Shown here: one piece after another, positions 1-7,725 of the stretch
Layout of the letters: each line of letters opens with the position of its first letter
Numbering within the stretch: the first letter of the stretch is position 1
From: Pseudomonadota bacterium
Lineage (GTDB): Bacteria > Pseudomonadota > Gammaproteobacteria > Acidithiobacillales > Acidithiobacillaceae
Direction of reading: 5' to 3'
Length of the DNA stretch: 11,445 nucleotides
Assembly (NCBI GenBank): GCA_021839095.1
Contig: JAKCBU010000018.1
Coordinates: 1-11,445 of the forward strand
The notes under the pieces: model-generated
What the model was told of the DNA's origin: nothing
The model's input: the letters and a program-made list of their open reading frames with translations, nothing else
Databases searched by the model: none
Position numbers and translations under genes: made by a program

Positions 1-983
1 CGAACGAAATATGGGTGCTATCCAGCGAATTTTTCCGCGACGAGGAAGCCACCAGCCTGAACCAGCAGGAGGGGCGCGAGCCACCGCCGGATCCCTACCA
101 TTACCCGGAGTGGGACTACCAGATGCAACTGGAGCGACCGGACTGGTCCACCGTGCTGGAAAAGCGGGCCAAAAGTGGCGCTTTGGAGATCATCGATGAA
201 ATTGTGGCCAAGCACAAGCCTGTCATCGGGCGACTCAAGTTTCTGATTGAAGCGTTGCAACCGCAAGGTGTGCAGCGCCTGCGCAAGCAGGAGGATGGCG
301 ATGAGATCGACCTGAACGCCGCCGTGCGCGCCATGATCGAGATGCGTATGGGCGAGCAGCCCGATCCGCGCATCATGATGCGCAATGTGCGCAAGGTGCG
401 TGATCTCTCGGTGCTGCTGCTGATCGACCTGTCCGAATCCACCAATGACCCGGTGCTGGGTTCGGACAGCACCGTGTTACAACTGGCACGCGAGGCCACG
501 GTGCTGCTCGCCGATGCCCTCGACAAGATCGGCGATCCCTTCGCCATCCATGGATTCGATTCAAACGGCCGCCACGATGTGGAATATTTTCGCTACAAGG
601 ATTTCGGCGCCGCCTACAATGATCGGGCCAAGGCCCGTCTGGCGGGCATGAGCGGCCAATTATCCACACGCATGGGCGCGGCGATCCGCCATGCCGGCTC
701 GATTTTGAAACGTCAGCCCAGCAACAAAAAACTGTTGCTGGTGATCACCGACGGTGAGCCGGCGGATAACGATGTGCGCGATCCCCAATACCTGCGGTAT
801 GACGCCAGGAAAGCGGTGGAAGATCTGACCCAAGCCGGCATCGCGCCCTACTGCCTAAGTCTCGATCCCAGAGCCGACCAGTATGTATCCCGCATTTTTG
901 GCGCAAAGAACTATGTGGTTCTGGATCACGTGCAGAGGCTGCCAGAAAAGCTGCCGCTCCTCTACATGGGCCTCACCCGATGA
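1..983 (+). CDS. cbbO: CbbO, Rubisco activase adaptor subunit, C-terminal part (5' end outside window)
   Basis: The reading frame is open from base 3 to a TGA at 981-983, so about 326 C-terminal residues are visible and the start lies upstream. CbbO proteins are usually about 750-800 aa. With the AAA+ protein CbbQ, CbbO remodels inhibited Rubisco in the cytoplasm of autotrophic proteobacteria; its C-terminal von Willebrand factor A domain contacts Rubisco. The complete metal-ion-dependent adhesion site is visible: DLSES (426-440), a Thr in STRMG (codon 666) and the Asp of ITDGEPAD (codon 750). The run ending in RIFGAKNYVVLDHVQRLPEKLP is typical of the CbbO/NorD C-terminus. The related NorD, from nitric oxide reductase clusters, is the main alternative; the following aldolase-like gene favours CbbO. 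The partner cbbQ would be expected upstream, outside the window. Confidence 0.85.
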   Translation, partial: NEIWVLSSEFFRDEEATSLNQQEGREPPPDPYHYPEWDYQMQLERPDWSTVLEKRAKSGALEIIDEIVAKHKPVIGRLKFLIEALQPQGVQRLRKQEDGDEIDLNAAVRAMIEMRMGEQPDPRIMMRNVRKVRDLSVLLLIDLSESTNDPVLGSDSTVLQLAREATVLLADALDKIGDPFAIHGFDSNGRHDVEYFRYKDFGAAYNDRAKARLAGMSGQLSTRMGAAIRHAGSILKRQPSNKKLLLVITDGEPADNDVRDPQYLRYDARKAVEDLTQAGIAPYCLSLDPRADQYVSRIFGAKNYVVLDHVQRLPEKLPLLYMGLTR

Positions 984-1066
984 AAAACCTGCCGCGCGAT
1001 GACGGGTGAGCGATTTGTACAGGGTCAGGCATTACAGGGGGTAGATCCTGTGATGCGACGGTCAGA

Positions 1067-1082
1067 ACGGAAATCTTTCCGT
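1067..1082. promoter_or_regulatory. Inverted repeat in the leader of the aldolase-like gene
   Basis: ACGGAAATCTTTCCGT has perfect 7-bp arms around a 2-bp centre. It lies 26 bp before the start codon and just upstream of the CGGAGG ribosome binding site. The gap 984-1108 also holds a weaker ACAGG/CCTGT pair (1034-1051) and no T-run terminator. The repeat could be an operator; its loop is too small to form a full hairpin in RNA. The arms resemble GGAAA/TTTCC boxes bound by some IclR-type regulators, but this is only a resemblance. Confidence 0.35.
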
Positions 1083-1108
1083 ACAGGATTTATTCGGAGG
1101 ATAGCGTT

Positions 1109-2290
1109 ATGCCTTTGGTGCACATGAAAGATCTTCTGAACCATGCCTATGCGCACGGATACGCGGTAGGTGCTTTCGACGTCGTGAATCTGGAGTTCGT
1201 GGAGGGCGTCATGGCTGCTGCCGAGCGGTCTCGCGCACCCGTAATCCTCTCTCTGACCGAGTCGCAACTGGAACACTATGACTTCGAACTGCTGATGTCA
1301 GGGGTAGAGGCAGCGGCACGCCGTAGCGCGGTACCGGTGGCTCTCCATTTTGACCGTGGAGCGAACCTGGAAGCGGCGGTGCGGGCCATCCGCCTGGGCT
1401 GCAACAGCGTGATGATGGACGCCTCCCAGTCGACTTTCTCCGATAACATGGCGCATACGAAGACCGTAGTCGAGATGGCCCATGCCTGCGGGGTGCCCGT
1501 CGAAGGGAACTTGGGTTACCTCCCTGATGCAATGGATATAAACGCCCAAGGGCATCCTGCCACGTTACCTTCCACCACAGTGGCCGAGGCAAAAGGCTTT
1601 GTCGAACGCACGGGAGTAGACTTCCTCGAGGTGTCCATTCGGGCGGAACAGAGTTGTCCAAACAGTAAAGCCAAGCTGGATATTCAACGGCTTCGCAGCC
1701 TCAACCAGGCGCTTGGTATTCCGCTGTCAATCCACTGCAGGATCCGGCTCGACGATGAACAATTTCGGCGACTCATTGTCCATGGCGTGGCCAAGATCAA
1801 CTGTTTTACAGCGTTGGCGGAAGCCGCGAACGCGGCGATCCGCGCGCGGGCAAGGTCAGCGCCGGGTGCTGGTTACCTGGATTTGGTTCAGAGCGTTGGT
1901 GCGGCAATCAGCGCTGAGGCTGAGCGATGTATGCGCGTGTGGGGTGCTGCCGGGCGGGCTGCTGAGGTGTTGGCATGCTGTCGTCCGTGGGCACCCGTGG
2001 AACACCTGATCATCCACAATGTTATTGGCATTTCTGAAAAGGAAGTGGCTGCGATGATGAGTGAGGGGCAGCAGGCGCTGAGCACCATTCCTGGAGTGCG
2101 GTCAGTGATTACGGGAAAGGCGATGAAAGAACACGCTCAATACCGCTACTGCTGGCGGGTACGTTTTGCAGCACCGGAAGTGATTGATTCCTACCACAGG
2201 CACCCTGACTATACAGCCTTCACCAACCGGCGTTTCCTACCCGTGGCCGACAGAGAAATCAGCATCGACTACGCTATGGAAAGCTTATGA
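1109..2290 (+). CDS. Class II fructose-bisphosphate aldolase homologue fused to a C-terminal Dabb domain; metal site altered
   Basis: This is a 393-aa protein. Start ATG 1109 follows CGGAGG with 8-bp spacing. Residues 1-285 match class II aldolases of the GatY/CbbA type: MPLVHMKDLL and GYAVGAFDVVNLE at the N-terminus, then ALHFDRG, VMMDAS, GVPVEGNLG, PLSIHC and VAKIN. By my hand alignment the catalytic Asp (D82), E132, one zinc His (H209) and N231 are kept. The second zinc His, in the usual LDHG, is Arg83, the third, in the usual TSHG, is Gln181, and the Asp of NIDT is Phe233. Residues about 297-390 form a stress-responsive A/B barrel (Dabb) domain, with IPGVRS, a YRYCWRVRF strand, YHRHPDY and ISIDYAM. 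Ordinary class II aldolases are about 280-360 aa without this tail. Placement after cbbO suggests a carbon-fixation role, but fructose-bisphosphate aldolase activity is doubtful and other aldol substrates or a non-catalytic role are possible. Confidence 0.8.
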   Translation: MPLVHMKDLLNHAYAHGYAVGAFDVVNLEFVEGVMAAAERSRAPVILSLTESQLEHYDFELLMSGVEAAARRSAVPVALHFDRGANLEAAVRAIRLGCNSVMMDASQSTFSDNMAHTKTVVEMAHACGVPVEGNLGYLPDAMDINAQGHPATLPSTTVAEAKGFVERTGVDFLEVSIRAEQSCPNSKAKLDIQRLRSLNQALGIPLSIHCRIRLDDEQFRRLIVHGVAKINCFTALAEAANAAIRARARSAPGAGYLDLVQSVGAAISAEAERCMRVWGAAGRAAEVLACCRPWAPVEHLIIHNVIGISEKEVAAMMSEGQQALSTIPGVRSVITGKAMKEHAQYRYCWRVRFAAPEVIDSYHRHPDYTAFTNRRFLPVADREISIDYAMESL

Positions 2291-3075
2291 AAAGCATTCA
2301 GCACGCCGTTGAGCTGGGTATGGCAGGCCTCACCGGACTATTTGTCACTGGTACTGACACGGGCGTCGGCAAAACCTGGGTGGCGGTGGCACTGACCCGT
2401 CTCCTGGTGCAACGGGGCCTATCGGTGTGCCCGCGCAAACCGGTGGAATCCGGGTGTGCCTCGGGCGAGGATGGCCTGCTGCCCCAGGACGCTGCCGCGC
2501 TCTGGAAGGCTGCGGACAGTACCGAATCGCTGCATCAGGTTTGTGCTTATCCACTACGGGCGGCGCTCTCACCGGAGCGGGCTGCTGCCCTGGAAGGTCG
2601 AACGCTGACTCTGGATCAACTGGTAACCGCTTGCCAGTCGGGCATTGGCGCAGACAACTTCTTGCTGGTGGAAGGCGCTGGCGGCCTGCTCTCCCCGCTG
2701 GCGACGGGAACCACCAACGCCGATTTGGCCGCCGCACTGCAGCTGCCTATGCTGGTAGTGGCAGCCGATCGCCTCGGTGTCATCAACCACATCCTGCTCA
2801 CTGTGGAGGCATTACAGCACCGGGCATTGCCACTGGTTGGCGTGGTGCTCAATCAATCTGGGCCGATGACCGATCCACTCATGGATAACGCCGCCGACCT
2901 GGCGCATTGGCTGGACTGTCCAGTGGAGCGGATACTGCATCGGCCGGGGCACCAGGCACCCACGTGGATGGGCATTAGTCCGTTTCTTCATGGCCTTGCC
3001 AGCCGACTTGCAGCCGCCCATACCGCGCCAAAAGCGATCCCTCCCATCACCGCAAACTGTGCGGCGCAGAAATGA
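2287..3075 (+). CDS. bioD: Dethiobiotin synthetase BioD
   Basis: BioD closes the ureido ring of dethiobiotin from 7,8-diaminopelargonate, CO2 and ATP, the penultimate step of biotin synthesis, in the cytoplasm. The 262-aa product has the P-loop GTDTGVGKT (residues 22-30), KPVESG (52-57 region), VEGAGGLLSPL (129-139) and DRLGVINHILLT (161-172), all BioD hallmarks in the right order. Family members are usually about 220-240 aa. The ATG at 2287 overlaps the preceding stop as ATGA, which suggests translational coupling, but families usually begin close to the GLFVTGTDTG strand, so the ATG at 2323 is an alternative start; neither has a convincing ribosome binding site. No other biotin gene is in the window. 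CO2 is its substrate, as for Rubisco upstream, but a functional link is speculative. Confidence 0.88.
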   Translation: MKSIQHAVELGMAGLTGLFVTGTDTGVGKTWVAVALTRLLVQRGLSVCPRKPVESGCASGEDGLLPQDAAALWKAADSTESLHQVCAYPLRAALSPERAAALEGRTLTLDQLVTACQSGIGADNFLLVEGAGGLLSPLATGTTNADLAAALQLPMLVVAADRLGVINHILLTVEALQHRALPLVGVVLNQSGPMTDPLMDNAADLAHWLDCPVERILHRPGHQAPTWMGISPFLHGLASRLAAAHTAPKAIPPITANCAAQK

Positions 3076-3143
3076 ATCAAAGGGCCATTCTATGCGAAGT
3101 GAACAGGGCTGAAGCCAAAGAGATACATCCGTTGGCCTACAAC

Positions 3144-3236
3144 CCAAATTTGGTCATGATTAGCCGGAACACTGTCTGGCTAAGACTCCACCAGCAGCGG
3201 TTGGAGTGGTCCTCTCATGACCAGCGTTCGGCGCTG
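3144..3236. repeat. Cluster of short inverted repeats between bioD and tsaC
   Basis: The 189-bp gap between bioD and tsaC holds a palindrome CCAAATTTGG (3144-3153), then TTAGCC/GGCTAA (3160-3165 with 3178-3183), ACTCCA/TGGAGT (3185-3190 with 3202-3207) and CAGCG-TTCGG-CGCTG (3222-3236). The last three can form consecutive RNA hairpins. No T-run follows, so these are not a classic rho-independent terminator. They may be RNA processing or 3'-end stabilising structures, or a leader for tsaC. Confidence 0.4.
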
Positions 3237-3264
3237 CTGGCCGTGGCGGGGAGCCACTAACCCC

Positions 3265-4251
3265 ATGCCTGCGCGGAAGAAATTGCTCGCCGCCGTGCAG
3301 CGGGCTGCGGAGATCCTGCGCAGCGGCGGCCTCGTCGTCTTCCCCACGGAGACCGTCTACGGCCTCGGGGCCGATGCGGAAAGCCCTGCCGCCGTGGCCC
3401 GCATTTTCGCGGCGAAGGGCAGACCGGCTGATCACCCGCTGATCGTGCATATGGCACGGCACGATCACCTTAACCAATGGTCCAGGGATATTCCGCCAGC
3501 GGCCTTCGTCCTCGCGCGGCGTTATTGGCCAGGTCCACTTACCTTGATTCTGCACCGTGCCTGCCGCGTGCCCGATGGGGTCACCGGTGGTCAGGATACG
3601 GTAGGACTGCGGGTTCCCGATCATCCCCTCGCCCTGATGCTGCTCGAAGCTTTTGGCGGCGGCATCGCCGCCCCTTCGGCCAACCGCTTTGGCCAGGTAA
3701 GCCCCACCACGGTAGCACATGTGCGCGAGGAACTGGGCGATGCCATGGACTTCATCCTGGACGGCGGGCCCTGCCGGGTGGGCATCGAGTCCACCATTCT
3801 CGATCTGAGTGGGCATCAGCCCCGGCTGCTGCGTCCCGGCGCGATTACGCTTGCCGAGATCGAAGCGGTCCTGGAGCAGTCCGTCATCTCGCAGGGAAAT
3901 GATGCGCTGCGGGCGCCGGGGATGCTGCGCTCCCATTACGCCCCAAGAACCCCTCTCTACCTAGTGCGGACGGGGCTTCTGAAAGCGGAAATATGCTGGC
4001 GCATCAGACAGGGACAACGCATCGGGGTGCTGGCGATGCCCGCCACGCAGTTACCCGAATCCTGCCTCCGGCACCATATGCCGCCGCATCCGGCGGGATG
4101 GGCCCGCGAACTTTACGCGCAGTTGCGCGCTCTGGATCAGCAAGCGCTCGATGGTCTGTTGATCGAGGCACCACCTAGCGGCGCGGACTGGCAAGCAGTA
4201 AGCGACCGACTGGTGCGCGCCGCATCAGCGCATACGGCCTTGCGTTTCTAA
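3265..4251 (+). CDS. tsaC: Threonylcarbamoyl-AMP synthase, Sua5 type (YrdC plus Sua5 domains)
   Basis: This enzyme makes threonylcarbamoyl-AMP from threonine, bicarbonate and ATP; TsaBDE then transfer the group to A37 of tRNAs reading ANN codons. The 328-aa product has a YrdC domain at about 10-195: GGLVVFPTETVYGLGADA, IFAAKGRPADHPLIVH, RYWPGPLTLIL, TVGLRVPDHP, APSANRFGQVSPT, GGPCRVGIESTILDL and LLRPGAIT. The linker APGMLRSHYAPRTPLYLV (218-234) and a smaller C-terminal Sua5 domain follow, so it is the long Sua5 form rather than the short TsaC. I chose ATG 3265 (MPARKK) because GGGGAG lies about 11 bp upstream and the upstream extension to 3217 has no family-like sequence. It ends three bases before the end of the convergent ilvD gene. 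Confidence 0.93.
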   Translation: MPARKKLLAAVQRAAEILRSGGLVVFPTETVYGLGADAESPAAVARIFAAKGRPADHPLIVHMARHDHLNQWSRDIPPAAFVLARRYWPGPLTLILHRACRVPDGVTGGQDTVGLRVPDHPLALMLLEAFGGGIAAPSANRFGQVSPTTVAHVREELGDAMDFILDGGPCRVGIESTILDLSGHQPRLLRPGAITLAEIEAVLEQSVISQGNDALRAPGMLRSHYAPRTPLYLVRTGLLKAEICWRIRQGQRIGVLAMPATQLPESCLRHHMPPHPAGWARELYAQLRALDQQALDGLLIEAPPSGADWQAVSDRLVRAASAHTALRF

Positions 4252-4254
4252 CGT

Positions 4255-5928
4255 TCAATCTGTTACGGCCCCCTTACTGGCCGAGGAAACCAATTTGGCG
4301 TACTTCGCCAAAACGCCGCGCGTGTGGCGCGGTGGGGGTGCTCGCCAGAGGGCGCGGCGACGTCCGATTTCTTCATCAGACACGTTGAGTTGTAGCAAAC
4401 GCTGTCCGGCGTCTATAGTCACCGAGTCTCCCTCGATGACTAGTGCGATCGTGCCCCCCACTGCGGCTTCCGGCGCGACATGACCGACTACCATGCCGTA
4501 TGTGGCGCCGGAAAAACGGCCGTCCGTAATAAGGCCAACGGAATCGCCCAATCCTTCGCCGATAATCGCCGAGGTAGGGGATAACATTTCGCGCATACCG
4601 GGTCCGCCCCTGGGCCCTTCGTAGCGGATGACCACGACATCGCCGGGCTTGATTTTCCGCGCCAGGATCGCTTCCATGCACGACTCCTCGGATTCAAAAA
4701 CCCGTGCCGGGCCGGTGATTTTGTGCGCCATGAAGCCGGTGGTTTTCGCCACCGCACCCTCGGGCGCAAGATTGCCCTTCAGGATGGCAAGATGCCCTTG
4801 GACATAAATTGGATTATTCCACGGACGTATCACCTCCTGATCCGTACGCGCTTCGCTCGGCACATCCCGTAAAACTTCCGCAAGCGTCTGACCGCTGATG
4901 GTCAGCGCATCGCCGTGTAATACGCCGCGGGCTAGCAATATTTTCATCACCTGTGGAATGCCGCCCGCCCGATGCAAATCGGTGGCGACGTAGCGGCCCG
5001 ATGGTTTCAGGTCGCAGAGTACCGGCACACGCCCACGCATGGTCTCGAAATCATCAAGGGTCAGTGGTACCTGTGCCGCATGCGCAATGGCCAGCAGGTG
5101 CAATACCGCGTTGGTGGAGCCGCCCACCGCCATGGCCACCGCAATGGCGTTTTCAAACGCCTGCCGCGTCAATATCTGGCGCGGCAGGATTTGTTTTCGG
5201 ATGGCGTTTACCAATACCTCTGCGGACTGCGCCGCACTTTCCGCTTTTTCCGCATCCTCCGCCGCCATAGTGGAGGAGTACGGCAAGCTCATGCCCATGG
5301 CTTCGAAGATGGAAGACATGGTATTTGCGGTATACATGCCGCCGCAGGAGCCTGCGCCAGGGCAGGCGCGACGCTCGATTTCCAGCAGTTCTTCATCGTC
5401 AATTTTATGGACGGTGTGTTGCCCCACCGCCTCAAAGGCACTCATGATAGTCAGATCTTGGCCTTGGTAGTGGCCCGGCTTGATGGTGCCGCCATAAACG
5501 AAAATTGCCGGAATGTTCATGCGGGCAATGGCGATCATTGCGCCTGGCATGTTCTTATCGCAGCCGCCGAGAGCGAGCACGCCGTCCATGCTCTGGCCTT
5601 GACACACCGTTTCAATGGAGTCGGCAATCACTTCGCGCGACACCAGAGAATATTTCATGCCGGCGGTACCCATCGCAATTCCATCGGAAATGGTGATGGT
5701 GCCAAACGTTTGCGGCATCACACCAGCCGCTTTGAGCGCCGCTTCCGTACGCGCGGCAAGGGCGCCGATGCCGATATTGCAAGGCGTGATGGTACTATGT
5801 GCGTTCGCCACACCGACAATAGGTTTATCGAAGTCCTGATCACCAAACCCTACCGCACGCAGCAGGGCCCGGTTGGGCGAGCGCTGCACGCCCTGCGTAA
5901 TCGTCTTGCTTCTGCGGTTGTCAGACAT
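4255..5928 (-). CDS. ilvD: Dihydroxy-acid dehydratase IlvD
   Basis: IlvD dehydrates 2,3-dihydroxy-isovalerate and 2,3-dihydroxy-3-methylvalerate to the 2-keto acids in valine, leucine and isoleucine synthesis; it is a cytoplasmic Fe-S enzyme. The 557-aa product has the three cluster cysteines C50 (TPCNIG), C123 (GGCDKNMPG) and C195 ([15 protein letters not shown]), the spacing known from [2Fe-2S] members. Further signatures are [40 protein letters not shown] and [22 protein letters not shown] near the C-terminus. The ATG at 5928 ([21 protein letters not shown]) is chosen because AGGAG sits 7 bp upstream and the family starts there; an adjacent in-frame ATG at 5931 and a longer form to 5994 are less likely. 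It lies 75 bp downstream of pyrC in the same direction, so the two may be co-transcribed. No leader peptide or attenuator was seen. Confidence 0.97.
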   Translation of the reverse strand: MSDNRRSKTITQGVQRSPNRALLRAVGFGDQDFDKPIVGVANAHSTITPCNIGIGALAARTEAALKAAGVMPQTFGTITISDGIAMGTAGMKYSLVSREVIADSIETVCQGQSMDGVLALGGCDKNMPGAMIAIARMNIPAIFVYGGTIKPGHYQGQDLTIMSAFEAVGQHTVHKIDDEELLEIERRACPGAGSCGGMYTANTMSSIFEAMGMSLPYSSTMAAEDAEKAESAAQSAEVLVNAIRKQILPRQILTRQAFENAIAVAMAVGGSTNAVLHLLAIAHAAQVPLTLDDFETMRGRVPVLCDLKPSGRYVATDLHRAGGIPQVMKILLARGVLHGDALTISGQTLAEVLRDVPSEARTDQEVIRPWNNPIYVQGHLAILKGNLAPEGAVAKTTGFMAHKITGPARVFESEESCMEAILARKIKPGDVVVIRYEGPRGGPGMREMLSPTSAIIGEGLGDSVGLITDGRFSGATYGMVVGHVAPEAAVGGTIALVIEGDSVTIDAGQRLLQLNVSDEEIGRRRALWRAPPPRHTRGVLAKYAKLVSSASKGAVTD

Positions 5929-6003
5929 CATTATTCTCCTGAGGGCAGTTCGAAAAACTAGCCATTTCCAGTACGGAATCCCGCGGATCAGCACGCTGCC
6001 TGC

Positions 6004-7038
6004 TCATGTCAGTACCGTCCACACCATCGTTTTTCCGGCGCGCAGCGGCACGACCGTGTCCTTCCCGAAATGCAGTTCTTCCGGCACCGTCCAACTTCGC
6101 TGCTCCAGGGTGATGGTGTCCCGGTTGCGCGGCAGCCGGTAAAAATCGGGCCCGTGGAAGCTTGCGAAGGCCTCTAACCGGTCGAGCGCACCGGCGCACT
6201 CGAAAATTTCCGTATACAGTTCCAATGCAGCATGCGCGGTATAGATGCCAGCGCAGCCGCAGGCGGACTCCTTGGCCTGACGCGAATGCGGCGCACTGTC
6301 GGTGCCAAGAAAGAACTTCGGGTTGCCGCTCGTGGCTGCGGCGACAAGCGCTGCGCGTTGCGTCTCCCGCTTCAGGAGCGGCAGGCAGTAATAATGTGGC
6401 CGTAACCCGCCATCGAATAGCGCATTGCGGTTGAGCAGCAAATGGTGCGCAGTAATCGTCGCAGCGACGTTGTTGGGGGCCTGCCGAACGAACTCGACCG
6501 CCGCACGTGTGGTGATGTGCTCCAGCACCATGCGTAGGCCGGGAAAATCGCGCGTCAGCGGCATGAGGTGCCGGTCGATGAACACCGCCTCACGGTCAAA
6601 CACATCCACCGTCGGATCGGTCACTTCGCCGTGCAGCAACAACGGCAGATCCAGCTTTTCCATGGCCGCGAGCACCGAATAAGCACGCCTCAGATCAGTC
6701 ACGCCATGCTCGGAATGGGTGGTCGCGCCGGTCGGGTAGTACTTGACCGCCTGCACAAAGCCACTGTTTTTTGCCTTCGCGATCTCGGACACCGGCATAT
6801 TGTCCGTGAGATAAAGGGTCATGAGCGGCTCGAAGCACAGCGTCGCCGGCAGCGCAGCGAGGATGCGCTCATGGTAGGCATGCGCCAGATCCACTGTGGT
6901 GATCGGGGACGGGAGATTGGGCATGATAATGGCGCGCGCAAAACGCCTCACCGTGTCGGGGAGTACCGCGGCCATCATCGCGCCATCCCGAAGATGGAGA
7001 TGCCAATCGTCGGGGCGTATGAGAGTTAGTCGCTTCAC
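6004..7038 (-). CDS. pyrC: Dihydroorotase PyrC (class II), GTG start
   Basis: PyrC reversibly cyclises carbamoyl-aspartate to dihydroorotate, step three of pyrimidine synthesis. The binuclear zinc site is complete: H13 and H15 (DDWHLHLRDG), the carboxylated Lys K99 (AVKYYPTGATTHS), H136 (LLLHGEV), H174 (LEHITTR) and D247 (GTDSAPH). From a GTG start at 7038 the protein is 344 aa, the normal class II length, and begins right at the conserved RLTLIRPDDWH strand. AGGAAGG lies about 8 bp upstream of this GTG. Longer ATG starts (to 7146) would add sequence without family resemblance and overlap the upstream gene. A possible -10 element TATACT on the minus strand (7069-7074) lies in the 70-bp gap upstream, without a clear -35, so an own promoter is possible. 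Its neighbours do not belong to pyrimidine synthesis. Confidence 0.95.
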   Translation of the reverse strand: MKRLTLIRPDDWHLHLRDGAMMAAVLPDTVRRFARAIIMPNLPSPITTVDLAHAYHERILAALPATLCFEPLMTLYLTDNMPVSEIAKAKNSGFVQAVKYYPTGATTHSEHGVTDLRRAYSVLAAMEKLDLPLLLHGEVTDPTVDVFDREAVFIDRHLMPLTRDFPGLRMVLEHITTRAAVEFVRQAPNNVAATITAHHLLLNRNALFDGGLRPHYYCLPLLKRETQRAALVAAATSGNPKFFLGTDSAPHSRQAKESACGCAGIYTAHAALELYTEIFECAGALDRLEAFASFHGPDFYRLPRNRDTITLEQRSWTVPEELHFGKDTVVPLRAGKTMVWTVLT

Positions 7039-7108
7039 CCTTGCCACCTTCCTGGTGCACAAAGTCGCAGTATAACCATCCGGGTTGGATTTTACCGTGT
7101 CCATTTTT

Positions 7109-7669
7109 TCAATGGCATGACAATTCGTCCTGTAAGGACAAAGCACCCGTATCCGGGTCGTAATAAATCGGGCCTGCTATCCGAAGCGGGTATAGAAAAT
7201 TCAGTTGTTCGATCTCTGCATGCACTTGCTCCATTGGCGTGCCACGCGCGAAGACCGGTAAATAAGAGCCAACTGTTCTGGCGTCTCCCTGCGTAAGTGC
7301 AATCAGCGCATCGAGCACTAGATTGTGGGAAAGGGCCATCCCCTCATTGGTCTCCAAGCATACCGCCTCCATCGAGGCGACTGACCAGACACCCGACAAG
7401 GCAAAAATCTCCCGCATCGTTAGAAAAAGGGTCTGAGTGGCAGACAACGGGCGTACCCACTCTTGAGGAAGACTGGTGATTATGTGCCCATCCACCCAGG
7501 TCCCCAAGAAACGTTCGTTGGCATAGGGATCACTTTGACGACTGCGACAAAATGCAAGAAACTCCTCGACCTGCTGGCATGCACTGGCAAGGTCGTCTGT
7601 TCTCCGAACGAAGAGAAACAGACGCGTTACTGAAATATCCCGCACTGTTTCGGTAATCGTAGTCATCAT
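7109..7669 (-). CDS. Hypothetical protein, 186 codons or fewer, unrecognised family
   Basis: I do not recognise this protein. The best start is ATG 7669 because GGAGGT lies about 10 bp upstream, giving a product of about 186 aa (MMTTITETVRDISVTRLFLFV...). An ATG at 7687 and a longer form to 7801 that overlaps the upstream gene are less likely. The sequence is soluble-looking, with no signal peptide or clear membrane segment. A Trp-containing central part (FLGTWVDGHIITSLPQEW) is followed by alternating helix-like stretches and a tail that ends SLQDELSCH. It lies 56 bp after the DUF6671-like gene in the same direction and 70 bp before pyrC. The spacing and good ribosome binding site suggest co-expression with the DUF6671-like gene. 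Function unknown. Confidence 0.7.
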   Translation of the reverse strand: MMTTITETVRDISVTRLFLFVRRTDDLASACQQVEEFLAFCRSRQSDPYANERFLGTWVDGHIITSLPQEWVRPLSATQTLFLTMREIFALSGVWSVASMEAVCLETNEGMALSHNLVLDALIALTQGDARTVGSYLPVFARGTPMEQVHAEIEQLNFLYPLRIAGPIYYDPDTGALSLQDELSCH

Positions 7670-7725
7670 AACGCAATACACCTCCATTCGGGCTGTCGTC
7701 ACATGGCTGCCATGCCGTTTTGGCC

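Noticed and set aside
980..1009. Nine-codon minigene overlapping the cbbO stop
   Set aside because: It is too short to support and has no separate ribosome binding site.
3072..3260. 62-aa open frame overlapping the bioD stop as ATGA
   Set aside because: The overlap is suggestive, but the translation has no recognisable pattern, has no convincing ribosome binding site, and the region is explained by inverted repeats.
3160..3936. 258-aa open frame on the minus strand
   Set aside because: It is antisense to tsaC, which has every YrdC motif.
4972..5961. 329-aa open frame on the plus strand
   Set aside because: It is entirely antisense to ilvD, whose cysteines and motifs are intact, and its His-rich translation is the mirror of that gene.
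7101..7115. Small hairpin CCATT/AATGG with T-rich loop at the end of the 185-aa gene
   Set aside because: A 5-bp AT-rich stem is expected by chance and has no T-run beyond it in the minus direction.
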